DNA of 64,000 nucleotides from Mixia osmundae IAM 14324. Its lineage: Eukaryota > Basidiomycota > Mixiomycetes > Mixiales > Mixiaceae. The translations under genes and the position numbers were made by a program. The notes beneath the pieces were generated by a model. That model saw nothing but the letters and a program-made list of their open reading frames with translations, made no database searches and was not told the origin of the DNA. Below are positions 1 to 13,325 of the stretch, piece after piece. The DNA lies in NCBI RefSeq assembly GCF_000708205.1, contig NW_014575562.1, positions 125,616 to 189,615 of the forward strand. Direction: 5' to 3'. The first letter of the stretch is position 1, and every line of letters begins with the position of its first letter.

Positions 1-2138
1 GCAGAATGACCCCTTTGCGGTCGTGCTCAAGCAGAACAAACTGCCTCTCTCGCTCTTGCAAGAGTCTACAAAGGTACGCCGTTCCCTCTCACAGCTTCGT
101 GTAGCCTGGTCTGACAGCATGAGCAGGTCACCCGGCCCGATCTCGCAGTGGCAGAGCCATTTGCAGACACGTTCGGACCCAAGTCACAGCGTAAACGGCC
201 ACGCTTAGACGCCGCCAACTTTGAAGAGATGCTAGGCGCCAGTCAGGCACACAATCAGCGCGACTCGGACGCACAGGAAGCACTCCATGTCGCAGCAGAA
301 GAGGCTCACGCCAAAGGAGACGACCCTGTCTTGCCCGCCGATGATGCCAACGATGCGCCACTCGACAAGATCATGTCCGCCGGTACTTCCAAACGCATCT
401 GGGGCGAACTCTACAAGGTCATCGACTCCTCCGACGTCATCCTCCACGTCCTCGACGCCCGGGATCCGCTCGGGACACGTTGCGAGTCTGTCGAGAAGTA
501 CCTCGCCAAGGAAAAGCGAGGCAAGAAAGTTGTCTACATCCTCAACAAAGTCGATCTCATCCCTGGCTGGGCAGCTGTAAGTCTTCCCCTGCATTCCACC
601 TCCCTCCTCTCCTGCTCCTTCGACGCTCGCCCGCAAAACCCACAAACAGTCAGGTTGCCCACGGAGAACCGAGAGCGGGACTTCTTTCGCGAGAAAGATC
701 CCCAGCGAGGATTTCATTACCCATTGTGGAACGACCGTTACGTCTGTGGAAGATCGAACGACACAATGCTGCGGAAAGTGGAGAAGATTCACGAGCAACG
801 TGCCTCGAGAGAGGTCGCTCGGCCGCCGAAAGACGGATGGATCGACTCCTAGTTACGCACTGTACAACGCTTCTCTCGCTATCTCTCGCCTCTCTCAGAC
901 CGTAGAGAGTATCGAGCTGATGGGCGAGACAGGCGCGATGGGTCAAGTATCTATCACAGTTTCACCCGACAATCGCTTTCCACGCTTCAATCACCAATTC
1001 GTTCGGCAAGGGCTCTCTCATCACTTTGCTCCGACAATTCTCGGTGCTCTTCTCCGACAAGAAGCAGATCTCCGTCGGCTTTGTGGGCTATCCCAATGTA
1101 GGCAAGAGCAGCATCATCAACACACTCAAGAGGAAGAAGGTCTGTAACGTCGCGCCCATTCCTGGTGAGACAAAAGTTTGGCAATACATCACCCTCATGC
1201 GGAGGCTCTACCTCATCGATTGTCCGGGTATCGTGCCACCTTCTTCGCGAGATTCGGAAACGCAAAAGGTCCTCAAAGGCGTCGTCAGAGTCGAGCATCT
1301 CTCGAGCCCGTCTGACCACCTGCCGCCTCTGCTCGAGAGGGTCAGACCCGAGTATATCACTCGAACGTACGGCGTGAAAGGTTGGAAGGATCCGGATCAG
1401 TTCCTTGCCATGCTGGCCAAGAAGCGAGGCAAGCTCGGTCCTGGCGGTGAGCCAGAACTGGACACAGTTGCAAAGATCGTTCTCAACGTCAGTCCTGCCA
1501 TCCTTCGAGAGCATGCACGTGTCTGATAACGTTCGTAGGACTGGATAAGAGGGAAGATCCCCTACTTTGTCCGACCGCCCGATACGGACGGATTCCTTGC
1601 CGCTCAACAGGAGAGCGCGGAGCAAGACCAGATCGAGCAAGCCAAGCAAGTGGGAATGGGCAAGCTCAGAGGCGTTACCCAACCGCTCCATCAGATCGTG
1701 AGGAGCAATGCCTTCCTCGCCGAGGACGAACAAAGTGGCGCGATTGCAGCCGAGGCTGTCGACGATGACGCTCCCACAGATTCGAGCCCGGCGGCAGTCC
1801 CAGATGACGAAGCGGAAGCCGCGATAGAGGAAGAGGTCAGCTCGGATGACGAGGAGGATGGCGAGGCCGCAACAAGCAGCGAAGATGAGACGGGCGCGAT
1901 CGACAGCGGCTCAGAAGGCGAGCTGACTTGGGACGACCTCGTTGGCAGCAAGCCCGCGCCTGAGGTCAAAGCAGAACAAGCCCTCGTCGACTCAGATGAC
2001 GGTGAGCGGCCCAAGAAAGAGCCTCGTATGAAGACGCTCAAACGCAAGGCCGAGAACTTTTACACTTCCGCCAATGTCAAGAACAGGAACCGATCACGTA
2101 CAGTGCCGAAGCAAGTGGGCAAACGGTCCCGACGATGA
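1..2138 (+). CDS. NOG2: Nucleolar GTP-binding protein 2 (5' partial)
   Basis: Circularly permuted nucleolar GTPase needed for 60S pre-ribosome maturation. The reading frame enters the window open at base 2, so the N-terminus lies upstream. Exons read 2-73, 148-576, 933-1487 and 1539-2138, all joined in phase 0. The G motifs come in permuted order: G4 NKVDL near the end of exon 2, then G1 GYPNVGKSS and G3 DCPG in exon 3. The motif [18 protein letters not shown] and the acidic, Lys-rich C-terminal tail are typical of the family. Intron 577-932 is 356 bp, far longer than any other in the window; removing it restores the conserved stretch [20 protein letters not shown]. The stop lies 48 bp from the convergent PEX11-like stop. 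Confidence 0.93.
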
Positions 2139-2186
2139 ACACGTTTTTGTTTTGTTTTGTAGTAAAGACTTGCTTGCTTGTACAGA

Positions 2187-3021
2187 CTATGCAGTCGCTC
2201 TCCATCCTGCCCTCAGCTGACCGAGTGCGGCTATCGTGCCAAAGAGTCCGACCCAGACGTCGTTGGTGAAGATACCTTGCGGGAGTGACCAGTGCAGCGT
2301 GAGAGGCGCATAGCCAGTGTTGATGACGAGCTCGGTGAAGATGGCCGAGCTCTTGAGTGCTACCTCTCTGTCCTCTTCGCGTTGTACCTGACCTTGCTCC
2401 TGCGTGGGTGCACGCTTGGAGCTGGCTCGTCGCTGTCTGATCGCTTTGACTTGTCGCGTCAGGATGCGCGATTCCTCGTAGAGATGGCTGAGCTGCAGGA
2501 CGACATAGACGAGCCAGAAGCGGCAAGACCAGAGTCCGATCTTGTTCATCGTCTCTGTTGACATCTTGATGATCTTGTGAGCAGCGAGGTAGTAGGTATG
2601 CTCGAGAGGATAGTAGAGCAGCATGGAGTAGCCTTGCAGTCGTTCTATGGTGTGAAGTCTGGCTGAAGTGGGCGACTTGGTCTGTTCGAGTCCCCTCAGC
2701 CATTGGAAGATGGGTAGCAAGCCCCAGAAGCGCAGCCTGTCAGGGGTCTCTCGCTTCAGCCTGGCGCGTCGCTATAGCCGAAAGAGAAAGAGCATACAAA
2801 ATCCGGGCATCCGAGACGATCGCAGACAGCCCGGCTAGGCTATCTGCAGACTGGGACTTGAGCTGACGTCGTCTGAGGATATAGATCAGGAGCTTGGACG
2901 AATATTGGTAGGACATGAGCACTTTGTCTGTGCCCGACCATGTCGATAAGTATCGCACGAGATGGTCCAAATTCGGTGTCTCCGGGAACGCCGAGAAGGG
3001 CTTGATCTCGTCCAGAGCCAT
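2187..3021 (-). CDS. Peroxin-11 family membrane-elongation protein
   Basis: Peroxisomal membrane protein of the PEX11 family (PEX11C-like), involved in peroxisome elongation and division. Two exons, 2798-3021 and 2187-2736, give about 257 residues. The intron (2737-2797, 61 bp) splits a Leu codon and joins DARIL to LRFWGLLPIFQWLRGL, the usual Pex11 core. A central stretch with Tyr-rich helices (LLYYPLEHTYYLA) and a C-terminal hydrophobic segment support membrane association. The start is the first ATG before the conserved N-terminal helix (LDHLVRYLSTWSGTDKVLM). It is head to head with the TFIIS gene, 159 bp apart, so the two probably share a promoter. Subfamily assignment is by overall resemblance only. 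Confidence 0.85.
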
Positions 3022-3180
3022 GCTGCCACTCTCCTGCCTGTTGCGTCGGGTGAATCGTCGGCAATGGCGAGCTGGCTTGCGCTCAGAATTGACGCGACCG
3101 GCGCTCTTCGAGACGAGCGCCGTCGACTGTCTGCCTTGTCTGCCCTTCTGCCTGCCCGGTTGCCCAGCGCTCGACCCAAG

Positions 3181-4513
3181 ATGGACGAGCTCAGCGTGAC
3201 ACAGTTGGTGTCTCTCAAGGAAACGATGGAGAAGGCGCACAAGGAGGCACGCTATACTGTCCGTCAGACGATCGTGGCTCCTTTGGCCGGGGCTGATGCC
3301 AAACTCGGCCATCTACGCAGGAAGTCCTCGACATTCTCAGTCGCTTGAGATCTTGGAGCCCTTCTGCCGACTCTCTGAGGCAGACCAAGCTGGGCATCAG
3401 CTTGACGGGGCTCAAGAAGTCTCCTCACGAGTCTATCAAGCAAGAGTCCATGCAGATCGTTCGGACTGTGCGACACATTCTGCTTGACTGTCACGTAGCA
3501 CTGATGATGATCGGACAGTGGAAAGATGCCGTCAAGCCAAAGGGCGGCAGTGCTGCCAAGACAGCGACGCCAGGTCGGTCGCCTCGTCTGCTCACAGATG
3601 ACACTGTCGCTGATCTCACGAGACGACTGTCTAGCCGCGGCAAGCACGCCGGGCGAATCCGCTGCGAGTCCAGAGGCAGCCAAGACAGGTACGCCAGCTG
3701 CAACTGTCAAGGAAGAAGCTGCGCCGGCCAAGTCTGCGCGGACAAGCGTGCCCGTGTCAACCGTCAGAAAGAAATCAGAGACGCCCATGAAAGTCCTCAC
3801 TGGCCCGCGGAGCCTCAAGACGGACGGCATCGAGCTACCCGAACTAGACGAACGACAGCGAGATAATGTCGTGAAGCTCTTCTATGACGCTCTTGCTTCT
3901 GACTCTGCTGCCCGTCAGTCATTCCTCCAAGATGCCTCTAGACTTGCGCTGATGATGGCGTGCAGCGGCCGATATGATCGCCACGAGGGTGATGGATGTA
4001 GAAGAAGCAGTCTACAAGTTCTACGAGGGAGACACGTCGGGAGACTACCGGCAAAAGACGAGATCGCTCCTGCTCAACTTCAAAGACAAGAAGAATCCCG
4101 CCTTGCGCGAGGCTGTCGTCTCCGGCGAGCTCAGCGCGAGCAAGCTAGCCAGCATGAAAGCCTCTGTCCGTTCCCCACCTCCTACATCTCCAGCGAGGCC
4201 TGCTCACGAGTCAGGACAGGACTTTTCATCAGAAGAGAGAAAGGCAGAAGACAGAAAGCTGGCCGAACAGAACATGTTTGCCGCACAGTCTGCTGCGCCC
4301 GCCGCCGGACAGGCCAAGACAGACGCATTCAAGTGTGGCAAGTGTGGCAAGAGAGAGTGCACGTACTATCAGATGCAGACTCGCTCGGCTGATGAACCGA
4401 TGACCACATTTGTCTGCTGCATCGTCTGCAACAATCGCTGGAAGGTGAGTCACAACCCCTGCGCTCGTTCGTCAGCTAGTGGCGCTGACTTGCGCTCAAC
4501 ACAGTTCTCGTGA
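3181..4513 (+). CDS. DST1: Transcription elongation factor S-II (TFIIS)
   Basis: RNA polymerase II cleavage-stimulating factor. Six exons: 3181-3258, 3321-3467, 3519-3573, 3635-3913, 3966-4444 and 4505-4513, giving 348 residues. Domain order: N-terminal LW domain (EVLDILSRL ... TKLGISLTGLKK), a Ser/Thr/Pro-rich linker, the central polymerase-binding three-helix domain (LDERQRDNVVKLFYDAL ... SLLLNFKDKKNP), and the C-terminal zinc ribbon with CGKCGKREC and CCIVCNNRW. The catalytic acidic loop RSADEPMTTF is intact. The last exon encodes only the final two residues after RWK plus the stop, as in many fungal orthologues. All introns are 51-62 bp. Confidence 0.93.
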
Positions 4514-4716
4514 GCATCTATATCAGTTGTCGTTGTAAAAATGTTGTGCAATCTCCATCGAGCCGACGTGCGAGACAAAGACGCGTTTTCTGAATGAGGC
4601 GCGCGCCGCCAGCAGGGTCAAGCCAAGGGCGAAAGACCGACACAACAGACGACACTCTAGCAGAGCGTGAAGGCTAGCAAGCCGAGGAAGCTGCACCTAT
4701 ACCATCATCGCCCACG

Positions 4717-6804
<2,088 letters not shown>

Positions 6805-7096
6805 CAGATGCTCGCTCGATGATCCGTACCGAACCGAAACGATAGGGCTCGCTCTAGAAGAAGGGACAACACTCTCCTTTTGCGCCATGATCTAATGTTC
6901 TTTACTACTACCCTCTACGATTGCACGCTCTGTGTGCGCGTGTAGCTCTGCTCTGTTGCTGTGAGCTGTGTGAGTTTTGACTCAAGAAGCGGGCTTTTGC
7001 ACAGAGCTACAACAGGGTGAACCTACATCTCGCCGCTCTGATGCTATACATCAGCATCATATCTACTTTGCTGTGAGCGTTGCAACTGCTTGAGAA

Positions 7097-8293
7097 TCAC
7101 GAACATACTAAGGAAGTCTCTAATGTCCACTGATGTCTGACCCACACCCTCAGCGTGGTGGGCGTCTCGTTCGCTTGTAATGGCAGCTCGACGTGAGCGA
7201 GATCCCACCAGCACTTCCTCGCAGGCTTCCGCCAGAAGAGCAAGAGTTTCTGAGCAGTTGCAAGTTGGGCGGCATTGACAGTGACATCTGCCATGTTCTG
7301 GCTCGCTGGGGTACACGACTGCGAAGGCGACCCGGGAGGGGACGTGGCAGACTTGTGGGTGATGCCGGTCTTGAGGAGGACGAGAGCGAGGGAAGTGATG
7401 CAACACCGGTCTGGCTCTAAGGCCCTGAAACCCCACGAGTCGTCTCTGTTGAAGCCACTGGACAGCCCACAAGAGTGTTAGCTCATGATCGAGCCAAGAC
7501 AATGTCGAGACGTACGACATGCACAGCATATCGATGAGGTGTTGTTCAGCGAGATTGTTTTCTCGGTTGACGTTGCGCTGCAGAGCGGTGAAGATGGCCC
7601 GCTGCTCGAGCAAGTGCTGGCCACAACGCTTTTTGAGGTCGATGACTTCCTTGACGGGTACGCCCTCGTCATCGACCGTGGCTAGCCCTTGAGTCTTGCC
7701 GGACGGAGGCGCGGTAGCGAAAGTTGTATTGGGCGCGATGAGAAAGAACTCGAGTTCTTCGCGCAGGACGATGATGGCTTGTTTGAGAAAGAGTGGGTTC
7801 GACATTGATTGGCTCGCATTGGAGGAATCTTCCTGTTCCCTCTGGATCCGCCGCTTTGAGCCTGGCGGACCGTAGAAGTTGGTTCGCGCCTCGTCGAAGA
7901 GGTTGAGGATGTAGCGCAAGCACGCGCCGTCAAACTGTCATTGCAGACTGTGATGAGACCAAAAGTGGCAAAGGGCGCATAGGTGGGCACCCACGTCGAC
8001 AAAGTAGACATCCTCGTCTTCTTCTCCGTCTGCTCCCTCTTGTCGCTGTGTGTTGAGGACGACCCCGTTTGGAAAGAGACAGAGCAACACTGATTCTGGC
8101 AGCTCCATCAATGCCTCTCTGTTTGGACAACACCATGCTGAGTCAATGCTCTCATCTCGGCCAGAGAGACAGCTTGCCTATCGACGGTCAGGCGAGTGCC
8201 TCTGAGATCCAAGTGGACTCTCGTCGGCGGTCCAGCCTCACGTGCGGCAACAGATGTACTCGCTTCCCCATGCTGATCAGACGTGTCTGACAT
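7097..8293 (-). CDS. Whi2-like BTB/POZ-domain protein
   Basis: Four exons (8171-8293, 7995-8114, 7516-7934, 7097-7457) encode 340 residues. The N-terminal half reads as a BTB/KCTD-type fold with VHLDLRGTRLTV and LPESVLLCLFPNG, the hallmark of the fungal Whi2-like group; the C-terminal half has the conserved blocks LREELEFF, RNVNRENNLAEQHLIDMLC, FNRDDSWGFRALEPDRC and KLLLFWRKPARKCWWD. In yeast, Whi2 works with Psr phosphatases in stress response and TORC1 restraint; transferring that role here is inference. Introns are 56-60 bp. It is convergent with TUB2 and divergent from BUD32. Confidence 0.8.
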
Positions 8294-8617
8294 GACAATC
8301 TGATGCTAGCACAGCTGTCAAGCGAGACTTGGAGACTGCTCGCTGGCTGTTGTACGTGCTGGGTCGCTGCTGTCTCCGTCCTCGCGCTGAGCCGAGACTG
8401 GACGATAACAAGCGACCTTTGGATGTTCCCTGGCGAGTTCGCTGTACGCGCTGTACTCTCTGGCGCTGTCGGAGGACTTCTCGACTGCTGCTGACTCGCT
8501 GGCCAGTGCTTTGACGGGGCTATCGAGTCGCTAATTCGCTGTCGAGCTGTCGCTGGCTGAGGCCGGGCGCGCGATTTGGCAAACGCCAGCCTTGCCGAGC
8601 CCTGAAATCCCAAAGTG
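8294..8617. other. Divergent intergenic region
   Basis: 324 bp between the start codons of the Whi2-like gene (minus) and BUD32 (plus). No conserved coding was found on either strand. It must hold both promoters; no clear TATA box or other named element was recognised. Confidence 0.6.
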
Positions 8618-9572
8618 ATGAGTCGGAAGCTGCTCAATGAGTTGCCCCGAGCCCCGCTCTGGCCTCTGATCGACTCTGGTGAAGCACAGCTCATCACACA
8701 AGGAGCAGAAGCCCAAGTCTATCGAGCTCGATTGGCTCCATCATCGATTTTGACTCGTAGCACTCCCTCGGCCTCTGCAGACGAGCCGTCCATCGCTGTG
8801 ATCCTCAAACATCGCTTCAGCAAAGCGTACAGACATCCTACACTCGATCGGACGCTCACGCGCGCCAGAATCACCTCGGAAGCCAAGGCTTTGATGAGAT
8901 GCACGCAAGCCGGCATACCCGTTGCTGCCCTCGTCGCGCTCGATTTGGACCATGCCATCCTCGCCATTCGGTACATAGAAGGACCGGGAAGCGTCAAAAC
9001 GGTACTGGGCGGCTTGCCCGAGCTTGACACCTCGCCGGATGCCCAGGCGGGCGATGTGACCGAATCACCCAGCTTGCTCGACGCGCTCCAACTCACTCAA
9101 GGTCTGCACTAGACACTCTGCTGTTCTTCTTGCCTGACGTGAAAGAGTGACAGCGGACTTGATGGTCATGATCGGCAGCACGCTGGCCAAGATGCACCAA
9201 GCAGGCACCATCCATGGCGATCTGACAACGTCGAACATGATGCTCGAGCAAAGTGGCGATCGCTTCCAGCTCGTCCTGATTGACTTTGGCCTTTCGACGA
9301 TATCTGTCTCTCAGGAGGACAGAGCGGTCGATCTCTATGTTCTGGAAAGGGCGATGCAATCAACTCATCCCGAAGCCGAGGGACTGCCCTTTGCTGCGAC
9401 ACGCTTTGCCAGCATTCTGCAAGCGTACGAACGCTCTGTCGGTCCTGCTGAATGGGATCACACTCGTCGTCGTCTGGAAGATGGCAAGCCTTTCCGCGCT
9501 GCTGAGTGTTTCTCCGCTGATGGCATCATCATAGTGAGACAACGAGGCAGGAAGCGCTCCATGGTGGGATAA
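8618..9572 (+). CDS. BUD32: EKC/KEOPS complex atypical kinase Bud32/PRPK
   Basis: Small Rio-like kinase/ATPase of the KEOPS complex that makes the t6A modification of ANN-decoding tRNAs. Exons 8618-9101, 9148-9483 and 9535-9572 give 285 residues. Seen: Gly-loop region TQGAEAQVYRA, the HGDLTTSN catalytic loop, DFGLS metal-binding motif and the invariant basic tail RGRKRSMVG. The second intron (9484-9534, 51 bp) begins with GC (gcaagc); it is a multiple of three and stop-free, so retention would add 17 residues just before the tail. The canonical length favours splicing. The stop sits 2 bp from the convergent PNC1 stop. Confidence 0.92.
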
Positions 9573-9574
9573 CT

Positions 9575-10437
9575 TTAAGAAAGCATGCGCTGCACAATGT
9601 CATCTGACGACCTGACGAATCGCACGCCGACCGGCTGGCAGGTGTCCCGAGCAGAAGACAAGCCGCCTTTGCCGTCGACGGCTTTGCAAGCATCGCTTAT
9701 CACGATCGTCTCGAAGCCGAGTCGGGCTGCATCTCTGGCTGTCGCAGCCACACTGTCCTCTCTCTGCTGTTTCAGCGCACATGAGCAGCTGCAGAAGCCC
9801 CGACAATGCGCACCAGTAGTCTGTCGCGAGGCCGACGACATAGACACTCTTGATCTTGTGCGAATGCAAGTAGGCTGCCAATGGCGAATCGTCTGGTCGA
9901 TCTGGGTCTGCCGTCCCTCGAGCGAAAGGTGCGAAAGCAGAGTAAGCGTCGACTTGGACGTTCGTCCCCTGCTCAGTCATATATCAGCGCGTGCTGTAAT
10001 GGTGAGAGAGTCTTGGCGACTATACGCGCCTTTTGGACGATGTGGTGCCTGTCCTTCCAGTGCGAAGAGGATAGGGCACGCAGGATCCGCTCGTCAATCT
10101 CACTGCCAGGCTCGTGCTGCACGCAATGGTCAGGCCAAAGCATTTGCTGGAACGGCTGTCCGTCCGCGTCTCTGAGCTCAATCTCATCGAGCGGGCTCAG
10201 ACCATGTCGGGATGCAAAGGAGATGTGTGACCGCGGATGGTAGTCCTGTCCGTAGCTTGCCTTGAGATTCTGCGAGGAGCTGTGTCTGAGCCAGCTCACC
10301 TGAGAGGCAACGATCATCGACCACCGGCCTCTTTCGATCAAGTGCTCAACAACCGGCAATATAGTCTCTGCCCCTTCGACTGCCAAAGCACCACTGATGA
10401 AGTCTTTCTGAACGTCGACGATCAACAGGGCCGACAT
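9575..10437 (-). CDS. PNC1: Nicotinamidase
   Basis: Converts nicotinamide to nicotinate in NAD+ salvage, which also relieves sirtuin inhibition. Exons 10300-10437, 10021-10245, 9814-9968 and 9575-9752 give 231 residues. The cysteine-hydrolase triad can be placed: Asp8 (IVDVQKDF), Lys118 (IVQKARI) and the nucleophile Cys173 in GLATDYCVAATA, whose codon is split by the last intron. The metal-binding block DYHPRSHISFA is present. Start chosen at MSALLIVD, matching the family; a longer in-frame start would run into the ARH1 promoter. It lies 89 bp head to head from ARH1. Confidence 0.93.
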
Positions 10438-10526
10438 CTCTCCGAGCACCGTCGCCGTCGACATCCTACCGATCGGGCGCAAGGCAGGCGAATGCCCCCG
10501 AGCCCTGACAGGCCTGACATCAGTCA

Positions 10527-12202
10527 ATGATACGGCGGCAGGCTCAGCAGCTCGCACAAGATGCCGCACGTAGCAGCAAACGCAGATTGGCTTCTCAGGC
10601 ATCTCCGCTATCCCTCGCAGGCCTCCCACTTCGCCTTGCTATCGTCGGCTCAGGTCCTGCAGGCTTCTACGCTGCTGGCCGTCTGCTCAGCTTGCCCGGC
10701 ACTCAGAACGTCAGGATAGATCTCTTTGAGGAGCTCCCCGTGCCCTTTGGACTCGTCCGCTTTGGTGTAGCACCGGACCATCCTGAAGTCAAAGTGCGCA
10801 TCACGCTCTTTTTCTCAGCTTGATGATGTTCATGCCGTACCGAGTTCCAGAATTGCCAACACAAGTTCGAAGAGACGGCTACAGATCCTCGCTTTCGCTT
10901 CTTTGGGAACGTCCAGATCGGTGGCCTCGTCGATCCGGATCACGCCTACGTATCGCCCACGCCCGCCGCTCGCGAATCCCGCCAGAGTATCGCACTTCCT
11001 CTCGACCGGCTGCAAGAGCACTACGACGCCGTCCTGCTCACTTATGGTGCCTCTCGTGATCGAGAGCTCGGGCTAGCCGGCGAGGACAGCCTGCAAGGCG
11101 TCTTGTCCGCACGCTCATTCGTACATTGGTATAATGCCCATCCGTCACAGCCAGACCCGACTCAGCTTGACCTGGCCAACACGGAGCATGTCACTATCAT
11201 TGGTCAAGGCAACGTCGCTCTAGATTGCGCACGCATACTTTTATCGCCAATAGATTCGTTGCGCAAGACCGACTTGCCAGAATATGTTCTCGCCCAGTTG
11301 GCGCGTAGCAAGGTCAGACACGTCGACGTAGTAGGCAGACGCGGGCCACTCCAGATCGCATGTACTACCAAAGAGTTGCGCGAGCTCCTTGCCCTGCCCG
11401 ATGTAGCTTTTCGGACCGATCTCAATCTGCTGGCGGAAGCACAAAGTCAGCTGGCAGGCTCGCCCGAGATGAGTGGCGCAAGAATGAAGAAGCGCCTTCT
11501 GGACCTCATGCGCAAAGGAACGTCAGACGGCAGCAAGAGCTGGTCCTTGTCATTTCTCAAGTCGCCAGAAAAGCTCATACCTTCAGAAACTCAGTTCGAC
11601 CGTCTGTCGGCGGTGCGATATCGCCACAATGCGCTCGAGCTCAGACAGGGCGGCGGCGGCCGCGGCGGCGATCCTAGCGAGGCCAAAGCAGTACCCACAG
11701 ACAGCACATCCATACAAAGTACAGATCTACTACTCAAAAGTGTCGGCTATCGCTCTATAGGCATTCCAGGCGTGCCATTCGATGAGCAACGTGGAACCGT
11801 GCGCAATGTCGATAATCGCGTCATATCATCCAACGGCGTAAAGGCATGTGAAGTCATATCCTATAGCTACTAAGCTGAGAGTACGTGGGAAAGCAGGTGC
11901 CTGGACTATATACATGCGGCTGGCTCGCAAGAGGTCCCAATGGCGTCATCGCAACGACGATGTATGGCGCTTTCGGCACCGCCGAATGGATCGTTCGCGA
12001 CGCACTCGACCGGCATTTCGAGATACGTGATCGTGTCCCACTTGATCCTGCATCGCTCTCGTTTGGGCCACAGCGGAAAGTCATAGATTGGGGTAGCTGG
12101 CAAAAGATTGATCACGAGGAGCGGCGCCGCGGTGCGCGGCTGGACAAGCCGCGCGAGAAGATACTCGAAGTGTCAGAGATGCTCGACATTGCTTCTGGCT
12201 GA
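10527..12202 (+). CDS. ARH1: Adrenodoxin/ferredoxin-NADP+ reductase, mitochondrial
   Basis: FAD flavoprotein passing electrons from NADPH to mitochondrial ferredoxin for Fe-S cluster and heme A synthesis. Exons 10527-10793, 10845-11837 and 11897-12202, about 521 residues. An Arg-rich, acid-free N-terminus ([20 protein letters not shown]) looks like a matrix-targeting sequence. FAD fold [19 protein letters not shown] fold [12 protein letters not shown], and C-terminal [20 protein letters not shown] are all present. The last splice junction is uncertain: ending the intron at 11881 instead would insert a few residues (YVGKQ). A Gly-rich insert follows LELRQ. Confidence in identity is high, in the last junction moderate. 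Confidence 0.92.
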
Positions 12203-12936
12203 GCTGCCCTACCGGACCATGACAACCCAAGCCTGACGAATGGTTCGATCGACTCGCCCAACGGACTTCTCCTTCATACCCTGCTCGTCACGTCGCGTCA
12301 GTGAGCCGACAGATGGTACACGCGCGCATGCACTTACGCGCTTCTGGCAACGTACGGTATTCATGCAAGCCGCTCGTGCACGTGATCTGGCTCCCTCCAG
12401 ACACTCGTGTTTTGGCAAGATGACAACGGCGAGTCCATGAAGACGGATCGAGCAGAATTGGGTGCTCAAGCTCCACATTGGCAAGGAGAGTTTTGGAGCG
12501 GCACACACGTCTGCGCGAGCAGCTGCGAGGCGGAGGCCCGATTGACATGTAGCTCAGCTTAAGCGCGGCTCACTACATCGACTCATGCGTGCATTGCGCA
12601 TTATCGACTACGCCTGCTGAGAGGTTAAGATGTTGACGCATTAGTCCAATCGCGCGTGAGACGGTAGTCCACGTTTGAGCTCTATCCTCGCGAAAGCTGC
12701 AAGGAGCGAGGGCTGAAGGACAGCTAACTCTCACAGCAAGAGTTGTGAAATCGATATGCTTTCATGTTCCTACTCGCCATCCACCGACTCGTGAAGTGTA
12801 GACAGTGGACCCGCGTAGTGCAACTCGACGATGAGCGCGGTGATCGAGCACCGACGATCGAGCGGCGTGTCCGTCGTCGACGCACTCGAAACGAAAAAAG
12901 CAAATGGCTCGTGAGACTGACGGGTAGCTTTGTTAA

Positions 12937-13247
12937 TGCTGACGAGGGAGCTACTCAAGCACGAGATGACTATCTTTCATCTGAGGAACCCATTTGGGCG
13001 ATACAAAGGCCCCGCCTTCGATCGTCTTCAAACCGGAGTGGACCAATCGGCTGATGAGCTCGACTCGCGTGTCTATGGACACCGGTTGCTGCTCATTCTG
13101 GAGGCCGTCGCAAGCGCCGACCTCGACGATGTTGACCCGCTTTTGAGGCATGCGGTACATCCGGTATCAGCCTGCTCGCCGCAATTTAAGTTTACGCAGT
13201 TGACATTGCCGCGATGCTCTAGCTGGAATCTGTTGAGCCATTCAAAC
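12937..13247 (-). pseudogene. Chimeric fragment: HMG-CoA lyase plus MYND-like gene pieces
   Basis: Bases 12937-13148 match 32667-32878, inside exon 1 of the HMG-CoA lyase gene, with about six mismatches in 212 bp (roughly 97%). From about 13144 the sequence instead matches 34461-34560, the zinc-finger region of the MYND-like gene, to about 13247, with a 6-bp insertion near 13188. The switch happens within a shared GAGGC pentamer. Minus-strand translation gives a lyase peptide ([17 protein letters not shown]) with no start, no catalytic Cys region and no downstream exon, so it cannot make a working enzyme. In the source locus the two pieces are about 1.6 kb apart and in the same order. Confidence 0.88.
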
Positions 13248-13280
13248 ATATGGAGACTCAGATACACTCTGCTTCGAGAT

Positions 13281-13325
13281 AGCAGATCATCGCTCTCTCT
13301 ATCTCGAAGCAGATCATCGCTCTCT
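13281..13325. repeat. Two-copy 27-bp tandem repeat
   Basis: The 18-mer agcagatcatcgctctct occurs at 13281-13298 and again at 13308-13325, a 27-bp period, just past the end of the chimeric fragment. The spacer contains an inverted cgagat/atctcg pair. Confidence 0.8.

Noticed and set aside
12209-12548. Minus-strand frames with several Cys, considered as a small mitochondrial CX9C-type assembly factor
   Set aside because: The cysteines change frame repeatedly and no single splice model gives a twin-Cys pattern or a known tail.
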